NCBI RefSeq assembly: GCF_001428625.1
Contig: NZ_LMIE01000012.1
Location: 418,388-482,387, forward strand
Direction of reading: 5' to 3'
DNA: 64,000 nucleotides
From: Hydrogenophaga sp. Root209
Lineage (GTDB): Bacteria > Pseudomonadota > Gammaproteobacteria > Burkholderiales > Burkholderiaceae_C
The notes under the pieces were generated by a model that ran no database searches, had not been told where the DNA came from, and saw only the letters and a program-made list of their open reading frames with translations. Positions 52,617 through 62,279 of the stretch are shown here, piece after piece. Position 1 is the first letter of the stretch. Every line of letters begins with the position of its first letter. The translations under genes were made by a program, and so were the position numbers.

Positions 52617-54033
52617 GCGCCATCGCTTTCAGGCGCGCGTTGACCACCAGCTCCGCAAAGATGTTCACCCCGGTGGGATCGGTGTAGAGCGTCACCGGCG
52701 CATCGACCTCTTCCAGCACGACGCGCATCTGCGCCTCGTCGCGGTAGATCAGGTGCCACTCCAGCAGGTGCTCCATGCCAAAGCGCTCCGGGTTGTCCGA
52801 ATGCACGTTGGTCACCAGCAGGTGGGCGCCAGGGTTGCTGCGTGACATGAAGTAGCGGATCAGGCGCGAGCACACCTTGTCCGACAGATAGTCGAACAGG
52901 CCGGCGCAGTAGATGGTGTCGAAACCTTCACCATCCGCCGGCGCGGTGTCGCGCGTGGCGCGCTTGAGCAGTTCGTGCACCGACTCCTGCACATAGGTCA
53001 CATCGACCTTCACCCGGTGCGCGGACGCGGTCTCTTCGATCTTCTGCTGCGTGTACTTCAGCGTCTCCAGGCTGAAATCGATCAGGGTGAACTTCAGGCG
53101 CGAGAGGTCCGCACCGCTGGCAATCAGCTTCTGGATTTCCACCCCGGGGCCACAGCCCACGTTGAGCACCCGGATCACGCGCTCCTGCGCGGCCGCATTG
53201 TCCGCCGCCTTCTTCAGGAAATCCACCAGGATGTCGATGCGGTTGCGGTGCGCCACGGCCACCGCCGCCTTCAGAAACATCGCATTGATCAACTGGATGT
53301 AGGTCGAGCCGCCCTGGCGCGGGTCGCCCAGGATCTGGTTGACCATCTCGTAGTCGCCGGCGTAGCCCAGCGGTTTGGCGAAGGTGCGGTAGACAAAGGG
53401 CGCGCGCAGCAGCAGCGGGTGCAGCGCGGTCTGGGCATAGGCGCGGTGCAGCAGCGAATCCTCTTCGGGCAGGCGCGAAGCCTCGTCCTCCAGACGCACC
53501 AGGAACTCTTTGCCTTTGATCATCAAGGGCTCGGCGATGGCCTCGAACACATCGTCGGCCAGGCGCCCGCTGCTGTCGCGCGGGAGCGAGTCGACCATGT
53601 CGGCCTGGTCGATCCAGCGCGCGGTCTCCGCCAGGAAGGCCCGGAACTCGCTGATGGTGACCTGGTAACTCTGCTTGATCTTGAAGCGCGACTCCCAGTC
53701 GGCGACGAAGCGGCTCGCCTCGTCGCGCACCTGGCGCACATCGCCGCGGATGGCGTTCAGATCGGACCACTCGTCAATCAGCGCCACCGACACCACCGCC
53801 ATCAGGCCGGTGTTGAGCAGGCTCACCACCACCGCCTTGCCCTTGTAGATGATGCGGTCGCCTGAGCGGATGGTCAGCTCGCTGAGCACCTCGCTGACCT
53901 GCACGATGGAGTACGGGTTGTAGATCTCCATCACCAGCGAGCGGCGCTGCAGGCTGGTCAGGGTGCCGCGGGCACTCTCTCCCTGGCTATTGCGAAAGGT
54001 GACGACGTGGTCGAATGGGCGCTGAAGGTACAC
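52603..54033 (-). CDS. phcB: PhcB-type methyltransferase for 3-hydroxy fatty acid methyl ester signal synthesis
   Basis: A 476-residue protein from a GTG start. Residues 1-90 form a beta-rich PilZ-like segment (VVTFRNSQGESARGTLTSLQ; RIIYKGKAVVVSLLNTG); 95-250 are helical; and the SAM-binding domain begins at RVLNVGCGPGVEIQKL (near 288-303) with TLIDFSLETLKYTQQKI and TIYCAGLFDYLSD. In Ralstonia the PhcB methyltransferase makes 3-OH PAME or 3-OH MAME; the chain length here is unknown. An ATG at 54147 would extend the protein across the palindrome at 54057-54082 and adds no domain, so I prefer 54033. It is first in phcBSRQ. Confidence 0.85.
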   Translation of the reverse strand: MYLQRPFDHVVTFRNSQGESARGTLTSLQRRSLVMEIYNPYSIVQVSEVLSELTIRSGDRIIYKGKAVVVSLLNTGLMAVVSVALIDEWSDLNAIRGDVRQVRDEASRFVADWESRFKIKQSYQVTISEFRAFLAETARWIDQADMVDSLPRDSSGRLADDVFEAIAEPLMIKGKEFLVRLEDEASRLPEEDSLLHRAYAQTALHPLLLRAPFVYRTFAKPLGYAGDYEMVNQILGDPRQGGSTYIQLINAMFLKAAVAVAHRNRIDILVDFLKKAADNAAAQERVIRVLNVGCGPGVEIQKLIASGADLSRLKFTLIDFSLETLKYTQQKIEETASAHRVKVDVTYVQESVHELLKRATRDTAPADGEGFDTIYCAGLFDYLSDKVCSRLIRYFMSRSNPGAHLLVTNVHSDNPERFGMEHLLEWHLIYRDEAQMRVVLEEVDAPVTLYTDPTGVNIFAELVVNARLKAMALENG

Positions 54034-54056
54034 GGTGTGAGTGTTTGAGTGCGTGG

Positions 54057-54082
54057 GGGAACAGGTGCATTGCCCTGTTCCC
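54057..54082. promoter_or_regulatory. Perfect inverted repeat in the phcB leader
   Basis: GGGAACAGG and CCTGTTCCC form perfect 9-base arms around an 8-base centre, 24 bases before the phcB GTG. It may be an operator of the quorum-sensing operon or an mRNA hairpin; no T-run follows on either strand, so a simple terminator for htpG is less likely. Confidence 0.7.
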
Positions 54083-54147
54083 GAGGAAACCCCCCGGGGC
54101 ACAGTGTAGTCAACCGCGCGCGTGACCTGCGCACCCCGATCTTTCAA

Positions 54148-56010
54148 TCAAATCAACAGGGCATTCACACGCTTGACATACGCCGCCGGATCATCCGGCA
54201 GCCCGCCTTCGGCCAGCAAAGCCTGGTCAAACAGGATGTGGGCCAGATCGTCGAAGTGTTCGCTGCTCTCCAGTTTCTTCACCAGCGCATGTTCGGCGTT
54301 CACTTCCAGGATGGGCTTCACATCGGGCGCCGGCTGGCCGGCCTGCTTGAGCATGCGCGCCAACTGAGTCGACAGATCGCCGTCTTCCACCACCAGGCAG
54401 GCCGGTGAATCCACCAGGCGCGAGGTCACGCGCACGTCCTTGGCCTTGTCTTTCAGGGTTTCCTTCAGGCGATCCAGCACGGGTTTGAACACCTCGGCTG
54501 CGGCCTCGGCGGCTTTCTTTTCCTTTTCGTCCTGCAGCGAGCCCAGGTCCACCGCGCCCTTGGCCACGCTCTGAAGCGGCGTGCCCTCGAACTCGTTGAG
54601 GAAACTCAGTGCCCACTCGTCCACACGATCGGTCATGAGCAGCACCTCGATGCCCTTCTTGCGGAACACCTCCAGTTGCGGGCTGTTCTTCGCGGCAGCG
54701 AGGTTGTCGGCGGTGATGAAGTAGATCGTGGCCTGGCCTTCCTTCATGCGGGCCTTGTAGTCGGCCAGGGAGACCAGATCCGAGTCCTGCGTGCTGGCAA
54801 AGCGCAGCAGCTTGGCCAGCTTGTCGCGGTTGGCGAAGTCCTCGCCCAGGCCCTCTTTCAGCACCGAACCGAACTCGGCGTAGAAACCGGTGTACTTCTC
54901 CGCATCCTTGCTCATGTCGTCCAGCATGGCCAGCACACGGCGTGTGTTGCCTTCTCGGATCGCCTTCACGTCGCGGCTCTCTTGCAGCAGCTCGCGGCTC
55001 ACGTTGAGCGGCAGGTCGGCCGAGTCCACCACACCCTTGACCCAGCGCAGGTACGAGGGCATCAGCGCTTCGGCCTCGTCCATGATGAAGACGCGCTTCA
55101 CATACAGCTTGATGCCGGCCTTGCGGTCGCGGTTCCAGAGGTCTTGCGGCGCCTTGGCCGGGATGTAGAGCAGCTGGGTGTACTCGGTGCTGCCTTCCAC
55201 CCGGTTGTGGCTCCAGGCCAGCGGGGCCTGGGTGTCGTAGCTCAGGTTCTTGTAGAACTCGGCGTACTGCTCGTCGCTGATGTCCTTCTTGCTGCGCGCC
55301 CACAGCGCATTGGCCGAGTTCACCGCTTCCCACTCGTCCTGCTTCACATAGGCACTCTTCTCGGCGTCCCACTCTTCCTTCTGCATCAGGATGGGCAGGC
55401 TGATGTGGTCCGAGTACTTGCCGATGATGGACTTGAGTTTCCAGCGATCGAGGTAGTCGCCAGCGTCGTCACGCAAGTGCAGCGTGACGCTGGTACCGCT
55501 CGCGGCGCGCTCGATGGTTTCGACTTCAAAGTCGCCAGTGCCGCCGCTGGTCCAGCGCACGCCTTCAGCGGCGGGCAGGCCGGCGCGGCGCGACTCCACG
55601 GTGATCTTGTCGGCCACGATGAAGCCCGAATAGAAGCCCACGCCGAACTGGCCGATGAGCTGGGCGTCCTGCTTCTGGTCGCCACTGAGGTGGCTCATGA
55701 AGTCTTTGGTGCCACTCTTGGCAATGGTGCCCAGGTGGTCAATCGCCTCCTGCGCGCTCATGCCGATGCCGTTGTCGGTGATGGTGATGGTGCGTGCCTC
55801 GGTGTCGAAAGCCACGCGCACGTCCAGGTTGGGCGCGTCTTCGAACAAGGCGGCGTTGTTCAGGCCCTCGAACCGCAGCTTGTCGCAGGCGTCCGATGCG
55901 TTGGAAACCAGCTCGCGCAAAAAGATGTCGGGGTTGGAGTACAGCGAATGGGTGACCAGGTGCAGCAGCTGCGCCACTTCGGCCTGGAACGACAGGGTTT
56001 GTTTGCTCAT
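54148..56010 (-). CDS. htpG: Molecular chaperone HtpG (bacterial Hsp90)
   Basis: A 620-residue cytosolic ATP-dependent chaperone. The N-terminal ATPase has [22 protein letters not shown] and [26 protein letters not shown], then [17 protein letters not shown]; the middle domain includes [20 protein letters not shown]; the C-terminal dimerisation domain follows. [19 protein letters not shown] is the normal start, favoured over a longer open frame to 56235. A sigma-32-like promoter lies upstream (56098-56073). The phc operon begins 114 bases downstream on the same strand without an obvious terminator between. Confidence 0.97.
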   Translation of the reverse strand: MSKQTLSFQAEVAQLLHLVTHSLYSNPDIFLRELVSNASDACDKLRFEGLNNAALFEDAPNLDVRVAFDTEARTITITDNGIGMSAQEAIDHLGTIAKSGTKDFMSHLSGDQKQDAQLIGQFGVGFYSGFIVADKITVESRRAGLPAAEGVRWTSGGTGDFEVETIERAASGTSVTLHLRDDAGDYLDRWKLKSIIGKYSDHISLPILMQKEEWDAEKSAYVKQDEWEAVNSANALWARSKKDISDEQYAEFYKNLSYDTQAPLAWSHNRVEGSTEYTQLLYIPAKAPQDLWNRDRKAGIKLYVKRVFIMDEAEALMPSYLRWVKGVVDSADLPLNVSRELLQESRDVKAIREGNTRRVLAMLDDMSKDAEKYTGFYAEFGSVLKEGLGEDFANRDKLAKLLRFASTQDSDLVSLADYKARMKEGQATIYFITADNLAAAKNSPQLEVFRKKGIEVLLMTDRVDEWALSFLNEFEGTPLQSVAKGAVDLGSLQDEKEKKAAEAAAEVFKPVLDRLKETLKDKAKDVRVTSRLVDSPACLVVEDGDLSTQLARMLKQAGQPAPDVKPILEVNAEHALVKKLESSEHFDDLAHILFDQALLAEGGLPDDPAAYVKRVNALLI

Positions 56011-56072
56011 GGGAGTTCGTTGGAAAAAAGACAGGGGGGACTCCCGTGGCGGGAGCGCTCGCGAGGCGGAAT

Positions 56073-56098
56073 TATGGGCGGCTGCGGCTTTTTCAAGC
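56073..56098 (-). promoter_or_regulatory. htpG: Sigma-32 (RpoH)-type promoter of htpG
   Basis: On the minus strand CTTGAAA (56098-56092) and GCCCATAA (56080-56073) are spaced 11 bases apart, close to the heat-shock consensus CTTGAAA-N11-16-CCCCATNT. Between it and the ATG, a CTCCCG-N3-CGGGAG hairpin (56042-56056) lies in the presumed 5' leader. Confidence 0.8.
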
Positions 56099-56228
56099 GC
56101 CGGGCCACTTCCAGCATTCGAACACGACTGCCTCCAATTACTGCATCGGTGGTATTTCCCGCACCCCCTCGCCCCCCTAGCCTCTTGCGGTCTTGCGCCA
56201 AGAACAAGCCAAGAGGGAGGAACCGGAT

Positions 56229-58295
56229 TTGTCATCGCACCACGATGTGGGGCTCACACACGCCCTGAGCACGGAGGCCGCCGTCTGGCTGATCGGCAGC
56301 CTGGCCGGCCTGCACCGCAAGCCCTTTGATGCCGAACTGCTGATCAAGCGCTATGCCCCGCCCTGGGACCTGCCCACACTGATCGAAGCCCTGGCCGGGC
56401 TCGGGCTCAAGGCCCAGACGGTTCCCTGGCCCGATGGCGCGCAAGCACCCCCACCGATGCCCGCCGTGGCCTTTGCGCGCGGCACCCCGCCCGACAGCGC
56501 TGGCCCGCCACTCCTGGTGGCCCGCCGCGGCGACGGCCAACTGGGCCTGTTCCGCCCGGGTGAAGCTCCAGGTGAAATCGACGACCTGCATGCCCTGAGC
56601 AACGAAGTCGAACCATGGCTCTTGCTCTGCGCCCCACAAGAACCCGCTGCCCCGGCAGGACCCGACGAAGACGGCAGCACGCAAGACGATGTGCCCCACG
56701 GCAGCACGGCGAGCCCGGGCAAGCGCCCGGCCTTCGGTTTTGCCTGGTTCATCCCCGAACTGCAGCGCCACCGCCAACTGTGGCGCGACGTGCTGCTGGC
56801 CAGCCTGGCCATCCAGCTGGTGGGGCTGGCCACGCCGCTGTTCACCCAGGTGATCATCGACAAGGTGATCGCTCACCACAGCGTGAGCACGCTGTGGGTG
56901 CTGGGTGTGGCGCTGGTGGTGTTCATGCTGTTCACCAGCACCATGACCTGGCTGCGCCAATACCTGGTGCTGCACACCGGCAGCCGCATGGACGCGGTGC
57001 TGGGCGAACAGGTGATGCGACACCTGCTGCGCCTGCCCCTGCCCTACTTCGAAGCCCGCCCCACCGGCACGCTGGTGGCGCGGCTACAAGGTGTGGAGAC
57101 GCTGCGCGAGTTCGTCTCGGGCGCGGCCGTCACGCTGCTGCTGGACCTGCCCTTCCTGTTCATCTTTCTGGCGGTGATGTTCTGGTACAGCAGGGTACTC
57201 TCGCTGGTGGCGCTGGGCCTGCTGCTGCTCATCGTTGGGGTGAGCCTGGTCATGGTGCCGGTGTTTCGCCAGCGGCTGGACCGCCAGTTTCTGCTGGGCG
57301 CGCGCAACCAGGCGTTTTTGACCGAATACCTATCGGGCATGGCCACGGTGAAGGCGCTGCAGATGGAGCCCGACGTGGACAAGCGCTACGGCACCTACTT
57401 GGCGCAGTACCTGCAGGCCGGCTTTGCCACGCGCCAGGTGGGCAACACCTACCAGGTGAGCGCCTCGGCGCTGGAGCAGACCATGACACTGGCCATCCTG
57501 ATCGTGGGCGCCTGGACGGTGATGCACGACAGCAACTTCACCGTGGGCATGCTGGTCGCGTTCCAGATGTTCGCCAGCCGCCTGAGCCAGCCACTGATGC
57601 GGCTGGTGGGCCTGTGGCAGGAGTTTCAGCAAGCCAGCATCGCCGTGAAACGCCTGGCCGACGTGCTGGACATGCCCACCGAACCGGTGAGCCTGGTGCC
57701 GCAGCGCGCCCCGGGCGGCACAGGCGCCATCGAGGTGCAGGGCCTGGGTTTTCGGTACAGCGAACGCCACCCCTGGCTGTACCAGGGCCTGAGCCTCACG
57801 CTGCCGCCCGGGCAACTCACCGTGCTCATGGGCCCCTCGGGCTGCGGCAAGAGCACGCTGGCCAAGCTGCTGCTGGGCTTTCATTTGCCCGAGCAAGGCC
57901 GCATCACCATCGACGGCCGCGACATCCGCCACCTGGCCGCCAACGAACTGCGCGCGCACTTTGGCGTGGTGCCGCAAGAGACGGTGCTGTTCTCTGGCTC
58001 GGTGCTCGACAACCTGCTGATGGCGCACCCCCACGCCCGGTTTGAAGACGCCGTGGCCGCCTGCCGCGCGGCCGAGATCCACGACGTCATCGAACAACTG
58101 GACGCCGAGCGCAATGTCGGTGACTTGTGGAGCGACCCGGCCTGGGGCGCAGGCCACGGGCTGGCCGGCTTGAGCGCGGGCGCTGGGCAGGCGGGCGCCT
58201 CAGGCGCCAGCGCCGTGGGATTGAGCGTGGGCTCCGGCACGCACCTGGTCGGCTTCAACGGGCTCAAGGAGGGCCTGGCCAGCCTGGCAGCCTGA
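56229..58295 (+). CDS. Type I secretion ABC transporter with truncated ATPase domain
   Basis: A 688-residue protein starting at TTG behind GGGAGG (8-base spacing). Residues 8-130 are a C39 peptidase-like domain without catalytic cysteine, as in HlyB; 170-440 are the membrane domain ([45 protein letters not shown]); the ATPase starts near 480 with [16 protein letters not shown], Walker [12 protein letters not shown] (534-544) and Q-loop VVPQETVLF. After [11 protein letters not shown] (about 613-623) the expected LSGGQ signature, Walker B and H-loop are absent, replaced by a 65-residue Gly/Ala/Ser-rich tail. Unless complemented, it should not hydrolyse ATP. The HlyD gene follows. Confidence 0.85.
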   Translation: MSSHHDVGLTHALSTEAAVWLIGSLAGLHRKPFDAELLIKRYAPPWDLPTLIEALAGLGLKAQTVPWPDGAQAPPPMPAVAFARGTPPDSAGPPLLVARRGDGQLGLFRPGEAPGEIDDLHALSNEVEPWLLLCAPQEPAAPAGPDEDGSTQDDVPHGSTASPGKRPAFGFAWFIPELQRHRQLWRDVLLASLAIQLVGLATPLFTQVIIDKVIAHHSVSTLWVLGVALVVFMLFTSTMTWLRQYLVLHTGSRMDAVLGEQVMRHLLRLPLPYFEARPTGTLVARLQGVETLREFVSGAAVTLLLDLPFLFIFLAVMFWYSRVLSLVALGLLLLIVGVSLVMVPVFRQRLDRQFLLGARNQAFLTEYLSGMATVKALQMEPDVDKRYGTYLAQYLQAGFATRQVGNTYQVSASALEQTMTLAILIVGAWTVMHDSNFTVGMLVAFQMFASRLSQPLMRLVGLWQEFQQASIAVKRLADVLDMPTEPVSLVPQRAPGGTGAIEVQGLGFRYSERHPWLYQGLSLTLPPGQLTVLMGPSGCGKSTLAKLLLGFHLPEQGRITIDGRDIRHLAANELRAHFGVVPQETVLFSGSVLDNLLMAHPHARFEDAVAACRAAEIHDVIEQLDAERNVGDLWSDPAWGAGHGLAGLSAGAGQAGASGASAVGLSVGSGTHLVGFNGLKEGLASLAA

Positions 58296-58379
58296 TGCAG
58301 GCCACTGCGGCGACCCGGGCGCACCGTTCGGGTCGCCGCAGCTTTGCCTGCCTTGCGATCCACACAACAAGAACAAGCC

Positions 58380-59747
58380 ATGACAGAAGCGCCCGCTGCC
58401 TCCAAATCCACATCCACCCACCCCGCCCACCTCGCCTTCCACCCACCTCTGATCCGCCTGCAGCAGCAGGCGCCCTCGCCCATCGGCCGGCGCGTGTTGT
58501 GGTGCCTGCTGGCGCTGCTGGTGTTCCTCTTCATCTGGGCCACGCTGGGCCGGCTCGACATCGTGGCCGTGGCCGAAGGCAAGCTGGTGCCGCAGGACTA
58601 CCTCAAGATCGTGCAGCCCTCCGAGGCCGGCATCGTCAGCGAGATCCTGGTGCGCGAAGGACAAACGGTGCACCAGGACCAGGTGCTCATGCGCATGGAC
58701 GCCCTGAGCACCGAGGCCGACCTGAACGCCCTGGGCACCGAGCGCTGGCGCAAACGCCTGGCGCTGCGCCGCCTGGACGCCGAGCTGGCCGAGCAGGCTC
58801 TGCGTATCACCCCGGACGACCCGCCTCCCCTGGCGCAGGAAGCCACCGCACAACAGCAGGCCAACCAGGCCGCGCTGGCCAGCGCCCTGGCCGAAGAGCG
58901 CAGCCGCATGCTCAAGGCGCAGCAAGAGCTGGCCGCCGCGCAGCAGCAGAGCCAGCGGCTGCAAGCGGTGATGCCCCACTTCCAGGCCCAGGAAACGGCC
59001 TACGCGCAACTCGCCGACCAGGGCTTCACCGGCCGGCTCATGGTCAGCGACAAACGCCGCGAACGCATCGAGAAGGAACAGGAACTTGCCACCCAGCAGC
59101 ACGTGATTGCCTCGGCACGCGCGAGCATCGACCAGTCGGTGAAGAAGCTCGAACAGATCCGGGCCGAACACCGCCAGCGCCTGCACAGCGAGCGCGCCGA
59201 AACACGGTCACAGCTCGAGCGGCTGGAGGCCGACTGGCAGAAACAACAGCATCGCCACGCCCTCATGGAACTGCGCGCGCCGCACGAAGGCATCGTGAAG
59301 GAGCTGGCCACCCACACCGTGGGCACGGTGGTGCAGCCCGGCACCGTGTTGGCCACGCTGGTGCCGCAGCAGGCGCCACTGAAGGTGGAGGTGTGGGTGT
59401 CCAACGACGACATCGGCTTTGTTCGGCCGGGTCAGCCGGTCAAGCTCAAGTTCGCGGCCTATCCGTTTCAGAAGTACGGCATGGCGCACGGCGAGGTGCA
59501 GTGGGTCAACGCCGATGCGCAGGTCGAGGAGCCCGGCCGAGCCGCCGCCCAAGCGGGCAACCCGCCGCCTCGCTACAAGGCAACCGTCACGCTGCGTGAG
59601 GCCGAGCTGGTGCGTGACGAGAGGCGCCACACGCTCACCGCCGGCATGCAGGCGCAGGCCGAGATCCTGCTTGGCCAGCGCACGGTGATGGAGTACCTGC
59701 TCTCACCGGTGCAGCGCGCCTGGCATGAGGCCGGGCGCGAGCGTTGA
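58380..59747 (+). CDS. HlyD-family type I secretion membrane fusion protein
   Basis: A 455-residue periplasmic adaptor with one N-terminal membrane anchor (38-58, VLWCLLALLVFLFIWATLG). The lipoyl halves are VAVAEGKLVPQDYLKIVQPSEAGIVSEILVREGQTV and ELRAPHEGIVKELATHTVGTVVQPGTVLATLVP, separated by a long coiled-coil hairpin (about 115-305). The C-terminal beta-barrel has VEVWVSNDDIGFVRPGQPVKLKFAAYPFQKYG, as in HlyD/LapC. It should link the preceding ABC protein to an outer-membrane TolC-type channel, which is not in the window; nor is an RTX-type substrate. The gap of 84 bases to the ABC gene contains no other gene. Confidence 0.9.
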   Translation: MTEAPAASKSTSTHPAHLAFHPPLIRLQQQAPSPIGRRVLWCLLALLVFLFIWATLGRLDIVAVAEGKLVPQDYLKIVQPSEAGIVSEILVREGQTVHQDQVLMRMDALSTEADLNALGTERWRKRLALRRLDAELAEQALRITPDDPPPLAQEATAQQQANQAALASALAEERSRMLKAQQELAAAQQQSQRLQAVMPHFQAQETAYAQLADQGFTGRLMVSDKRRERIEKEQELATQQHVIASARASIDQSVKKLEQIRAEHRQRLHSERAETRSQLERLEADWQKQQHRHALMELRAPHEGIVKELATHTVGTVVQPGTVLATLVPQQAPLKVEVWVSNDDIGFVRPGQPVKLKFAAYPFQKYGMAHGEVQWVNADAQVEEPGRAAAQAGNPPPRYKATVTLREAELVRDERRHTLTAGMQAQAEILLGQRTVMEYLLSPVQRAWHEAGRER

Positions 59748-59753
59748 GGCACC

Positions 59754-61025
59754 TCAGTCGACCTCCACGGCCACAGGCGCCAGCCACTGCACCAGCTGTT
59801 GCGCCACCACTGGGCTGGAGAGCAGCTCCAGGTGGCCGGTGCGGTAGACCGTGCGCTGGCTGTCCTTGGCAAACACCAGCCGGCGCGCAGCTTCATCGTG
59901 CTGGCCCAGGGCACTGCGCAACGGCACCAGGCCGTCACCGGTAAGGCGGTCGGCCAGCAGGCCGCGCTGTGGCGCGAGCGTGGCGGCCACAGTGAAGCAG
60001 GCCACGCCCTCGGGCAAAGGCAATGGCACGCGGTGATCGTGGGGGGATTCAAACCGGCCGCGCCCCTGCCAATCGTCATCCACCACATGGCCGTGGCGCA
60101 GGTCGGTGATGCCGGCGCTGCGCAGCATGCCCAGCCGGGTGAACGGCAGGGTGAAGGGCGAGGCGGCGAGCAACACGTCCACCCCGTGACCGGCGCGCTC
60201 CAGCGGCGCGCCGTGGTGCGGTGTGCCCAGAAATACCAGGTGCTTGAGTTGGGCCGGCCAGTGGTGGCCCATCTGTCGGCCATAGAACACGGCCGCTCGC
60301 GCCAGCAGCCCGCCCATGCTGTGGCACAGCACGGTGATGGATTCGATCGCGGGCCACTGGGCCACCAGTCGCTCGAGCTGCCCAGCCAGTTCACGGCCAT
60401 TGATGGAGGTGTGCAGGCCGCTGTTGTAGCGCACGTACACCGGCGTGCAGCCCAGCTTTTGCGCCAGGAAGGCGCCGTGGTCGTGGCCGCTGCGTTGCCA
60501 TTGCGTGTCGTTCATGCACAGGCCATGCACGAGCAGCAGCAGGTGGGGTGAGGCGGCCACCAATCTTTCTCGCAGATGGGTGGGCCGGTCCATGGGCAGG
60601 GTCTGCCCGGCCAGCCTCAATTCCATGCGTTGGGCCAGCGGATTGTTCTGCGCCAGCAGGCGGTCCCCCAAGACGCCGTTGAGCGCGGCCAGCACGGCTT
60701 CGCGGCCTGGGGAGGGTTCGGGGTGGGTCGAAGGGTCGTTCAGCAGGGGCAGCAGGGTCGAGAGCGCCCCGTCCAGCCCGTGGCCAACCATCTCTGTGAC
60801 GCCGCGGATGCCGCGGTAGATCTGCCCCGTGAGGCCACCGGTGCGACCCAGCTCGGCGCCGGCCGACAGACCCATCTTGCGGCGCACCGACTGGTGCACT
60901 CCTTCGGCAATGCCGATCACGCCCGTGGTGGCCTGCGTGGCCAGCCGCACCGCAGCTTGCAGGTCAGAGGGCCGCAGGTGGCGCAGCAGGGCCTGGCGGG
61001 TGGCGGAGGGTTTGGCGCGGGTCAT
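59754..61025 (-). CDS. Alpha/beta-hydrolase, lipase-like (PGAP1/LipA-type)
   Basis: A 423-residue hydrolase without obvious signal peptide. Residues 1-170 are a helical Ala/Leu-rich lead; the hydrolase core then shows HLLLLVHGLCMNDTQW (oxyanion region), YVRYNSGLHTSINGRELAGQLERLV, the nucleophile elbow VLCHSMGGLLAR and LVFLGTPHHGAPLERAGHGVD; the catalytic His is probably in TGHLELLSSP near the end. The GTPHHG motif is typical of triacylglycerol lipase and PGAP1-like enzymes. It converges on the HlyD gene with 6 bases between, so it is not co-transcribed with the secretion genes. The substrate is unknown. Confidence 0.85.
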   Translation of the reverse strand: MTRAKPSATRQALLRHLRPSDLQAAVRLATQATTGVIGIAEGVHQSVRRKMGLSAGAELGRTGGLTGQIYRGIRGVTEMVGHGLDGALSTLLPLLNDPSTHPEPSPGREAVLAALNGVLGDRLLAQNNPLAQRMELRLAGQTLPMDRPTHLRERLVAASPHLLLLVHGLCMNDTQWQRSGHDHGAFLAQKLGCTPVYVRYNSGLHTSINGRELAGQLERLVAQWPAIESITVLCHSMGGLLARAAVFYGRQMGHHWPAQLKHLVFLGTPHHGAPLERAGHGVDVLLAASPFTLPFTRLGMLRSAGITDLRHGHVVDDDWQGRGRFESPHDHRVPLPLPEGVACFTVAATLAPQRGLLADRLTGDGLVPLRSALGQHDEAARRLVFAKDSQRTVYRTGHLELLSSPVVAQQLVQWLAPVAVEVD

Positions 61026-61066
61026 GGGGCATTGTGGCCGTGCACACCGGGCACGCTGGCAATACC

Positions 61067-62272
61067 CTAGAACCGCTCGTCGGCCCCGAGGAAACGCCAC
61101 TGCCCCACCGGAAGATTCCCCAATACGACCTTACCGATACGCACGCGCTTAAGGCCCACCACGTGCAGTCCCACCTGCTCGCACATGCGGCGAATCTGGC
61201 GCTTCTTGCCTTCGATCAGCACAAAGCGCAGCTGCTCGGGGTTTTGCCAGTCCACCTGCGCGGGCTTGAGGGGCTGGTCGTCCAGGCTCAGGCCGTGGCG
61301 CAACCGGGCCAGCTGATGCGGCGGAAAGATCGCCTGCACGTTCTCCGCGATCACGCCCGCCCCCATCGGGCCGTTGGGCGCGAACTGCACGCGCACCAGG
61401 TATTCCTTCTCCACACCGCTGCTCTCACCGATCAGCGTGCGCGCCACACGCCCGTCCTGCGTGAGCACGAGCAGGCCGGTGGAGTCGATGTCAAGCCGCC
61501 CGGCGGGGGCCAGGCCGCGCGTGTGCTCGGGCGCGAAGCGGCGGCCATCGGCCGGCGTCTTGGCGTCACCGCGCCACTGGCTGGGCGCGCCGATCAGCGT
61601 GGCGGCCGCCTCGTGACCGTCTTCAGGCTGCCCGCTCACGTAGCCCACCGGCTTGTTCAACAGGATGGTGACCTGCCCGGCCTGCTGGTGGCGCGCCTGG
61701 GGCAGCACCTCCACTTGCGCGTCGGGCGCCACGGGCATGCCCATGACCGCCGGTTCTCCGTTGACCAGCACCCAGCCGCGCGCGATCCACTCGTCGGCCT
61801 CGCGGCGCGAGCACAGACCCAGGTCAGCCATGCGTTTGTTGAGGCGGACTTCACCACGCACGTTGCCCACGCGGGCGAGGTCGGGCCGGTGGGGTTGGGG
61901 CGGGCGCGGTGCGGCGGACGGGCCGCGCTGCGGACGGTCACCTGGCCCCACGCGGTCGTCGCTGCGGCGCGGCGCCGGGCGCTCGTTCCAGCCGCGGTCA
62001 TCACCGCGCGGGGCATTTGCGGGGCCTGAACGTGGACCGTCTGCCCCGTAGCGCTGGCGCTCGGTGCGATCGCCTTCGGGGCCGGCGCGCTTTGCGCCGA
62101 AGCCCGGCGACGGCTCACGCGGCGGCTTGGGTGCCGAGGCCGACACACTCTTGGCCCGGGCCGGGCCGGGCGGGCGCACCGGGGCGCGGCGAGGTGCGAA
62201 CGGGTCAGCGGGTTTTTTCTGAACTGCGCCCGGGTTGAGCTTGAGCGTGCGGGCGGGTTTGTCGGTTGTCAT
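61067..62272 (-). CDS. 23S rRNA pseudouridine synthase, RluF-like, with long N-terminal extension
   Basis: A 401-residue RNA-modifying enzyme. An S4 RNA-binding domain is [33 protein letters not shown] (143-175). The catalytic domain has [16 protein letters not shown], the active-site Asp in [26 protein letters not shown] and [40 protein letters not shown], which follow RluF. Residues 1-140 are Pro/Arg/Gly/Ala-rich and probably disordered, unlike the E. coli enzyme, whose tail is C-terminal. The exact target uridine (2604 in RluF) is inferred by homology. It follows the Crp/Fnr gene by 7 bases. Confidence 0.88.
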   Translation of the reverse strand: MTTDKPARTLKLNPGAVQKKPADPFAPRRAPVRPPGPARAKSVSASAPKPPREPSPGFGAKRAGPEGDRTERQRYGADGPRSGPANAPRGDDRGWNERPAPRRSDDRVGPGDRPQRGPSAAPRPPQPHRPDLARVGNVRGEVRLNKRMADLGLCSRREADEWIARGWVLVNGEPAVMGMPVAPDAQVEVLPQARHQQAGQVTILLNKPVGYVSGQPEDGHEAAATLIGAPSQWRGDAKTPADGRRFAPEHTRGLAPAGRLDIDSTGLLVLTQDGRVARTLIGESSGVEKEYLVRVQFAPNGPMGAGVIAENVQAIFPPHQLARLRHGLSLDDQPLKPAQVDWQNPEQLRFVLIEGKKRQIRRMCEQVGLHVVGLKRVRIGKVVLGNLPVGQWRFLGADERF

Positions 62273-62279
62273 GGGTCGA

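Noticed and set aside
58080-58380. A frameshift explaining the missing half of the type I secretion ATPase domain
   Set aside because: None of the other frames between 58080 and 58380 carries LSGGQ, Walker B or H-loop residues, and the space is too short, so a simple frameshift cannot restore it.
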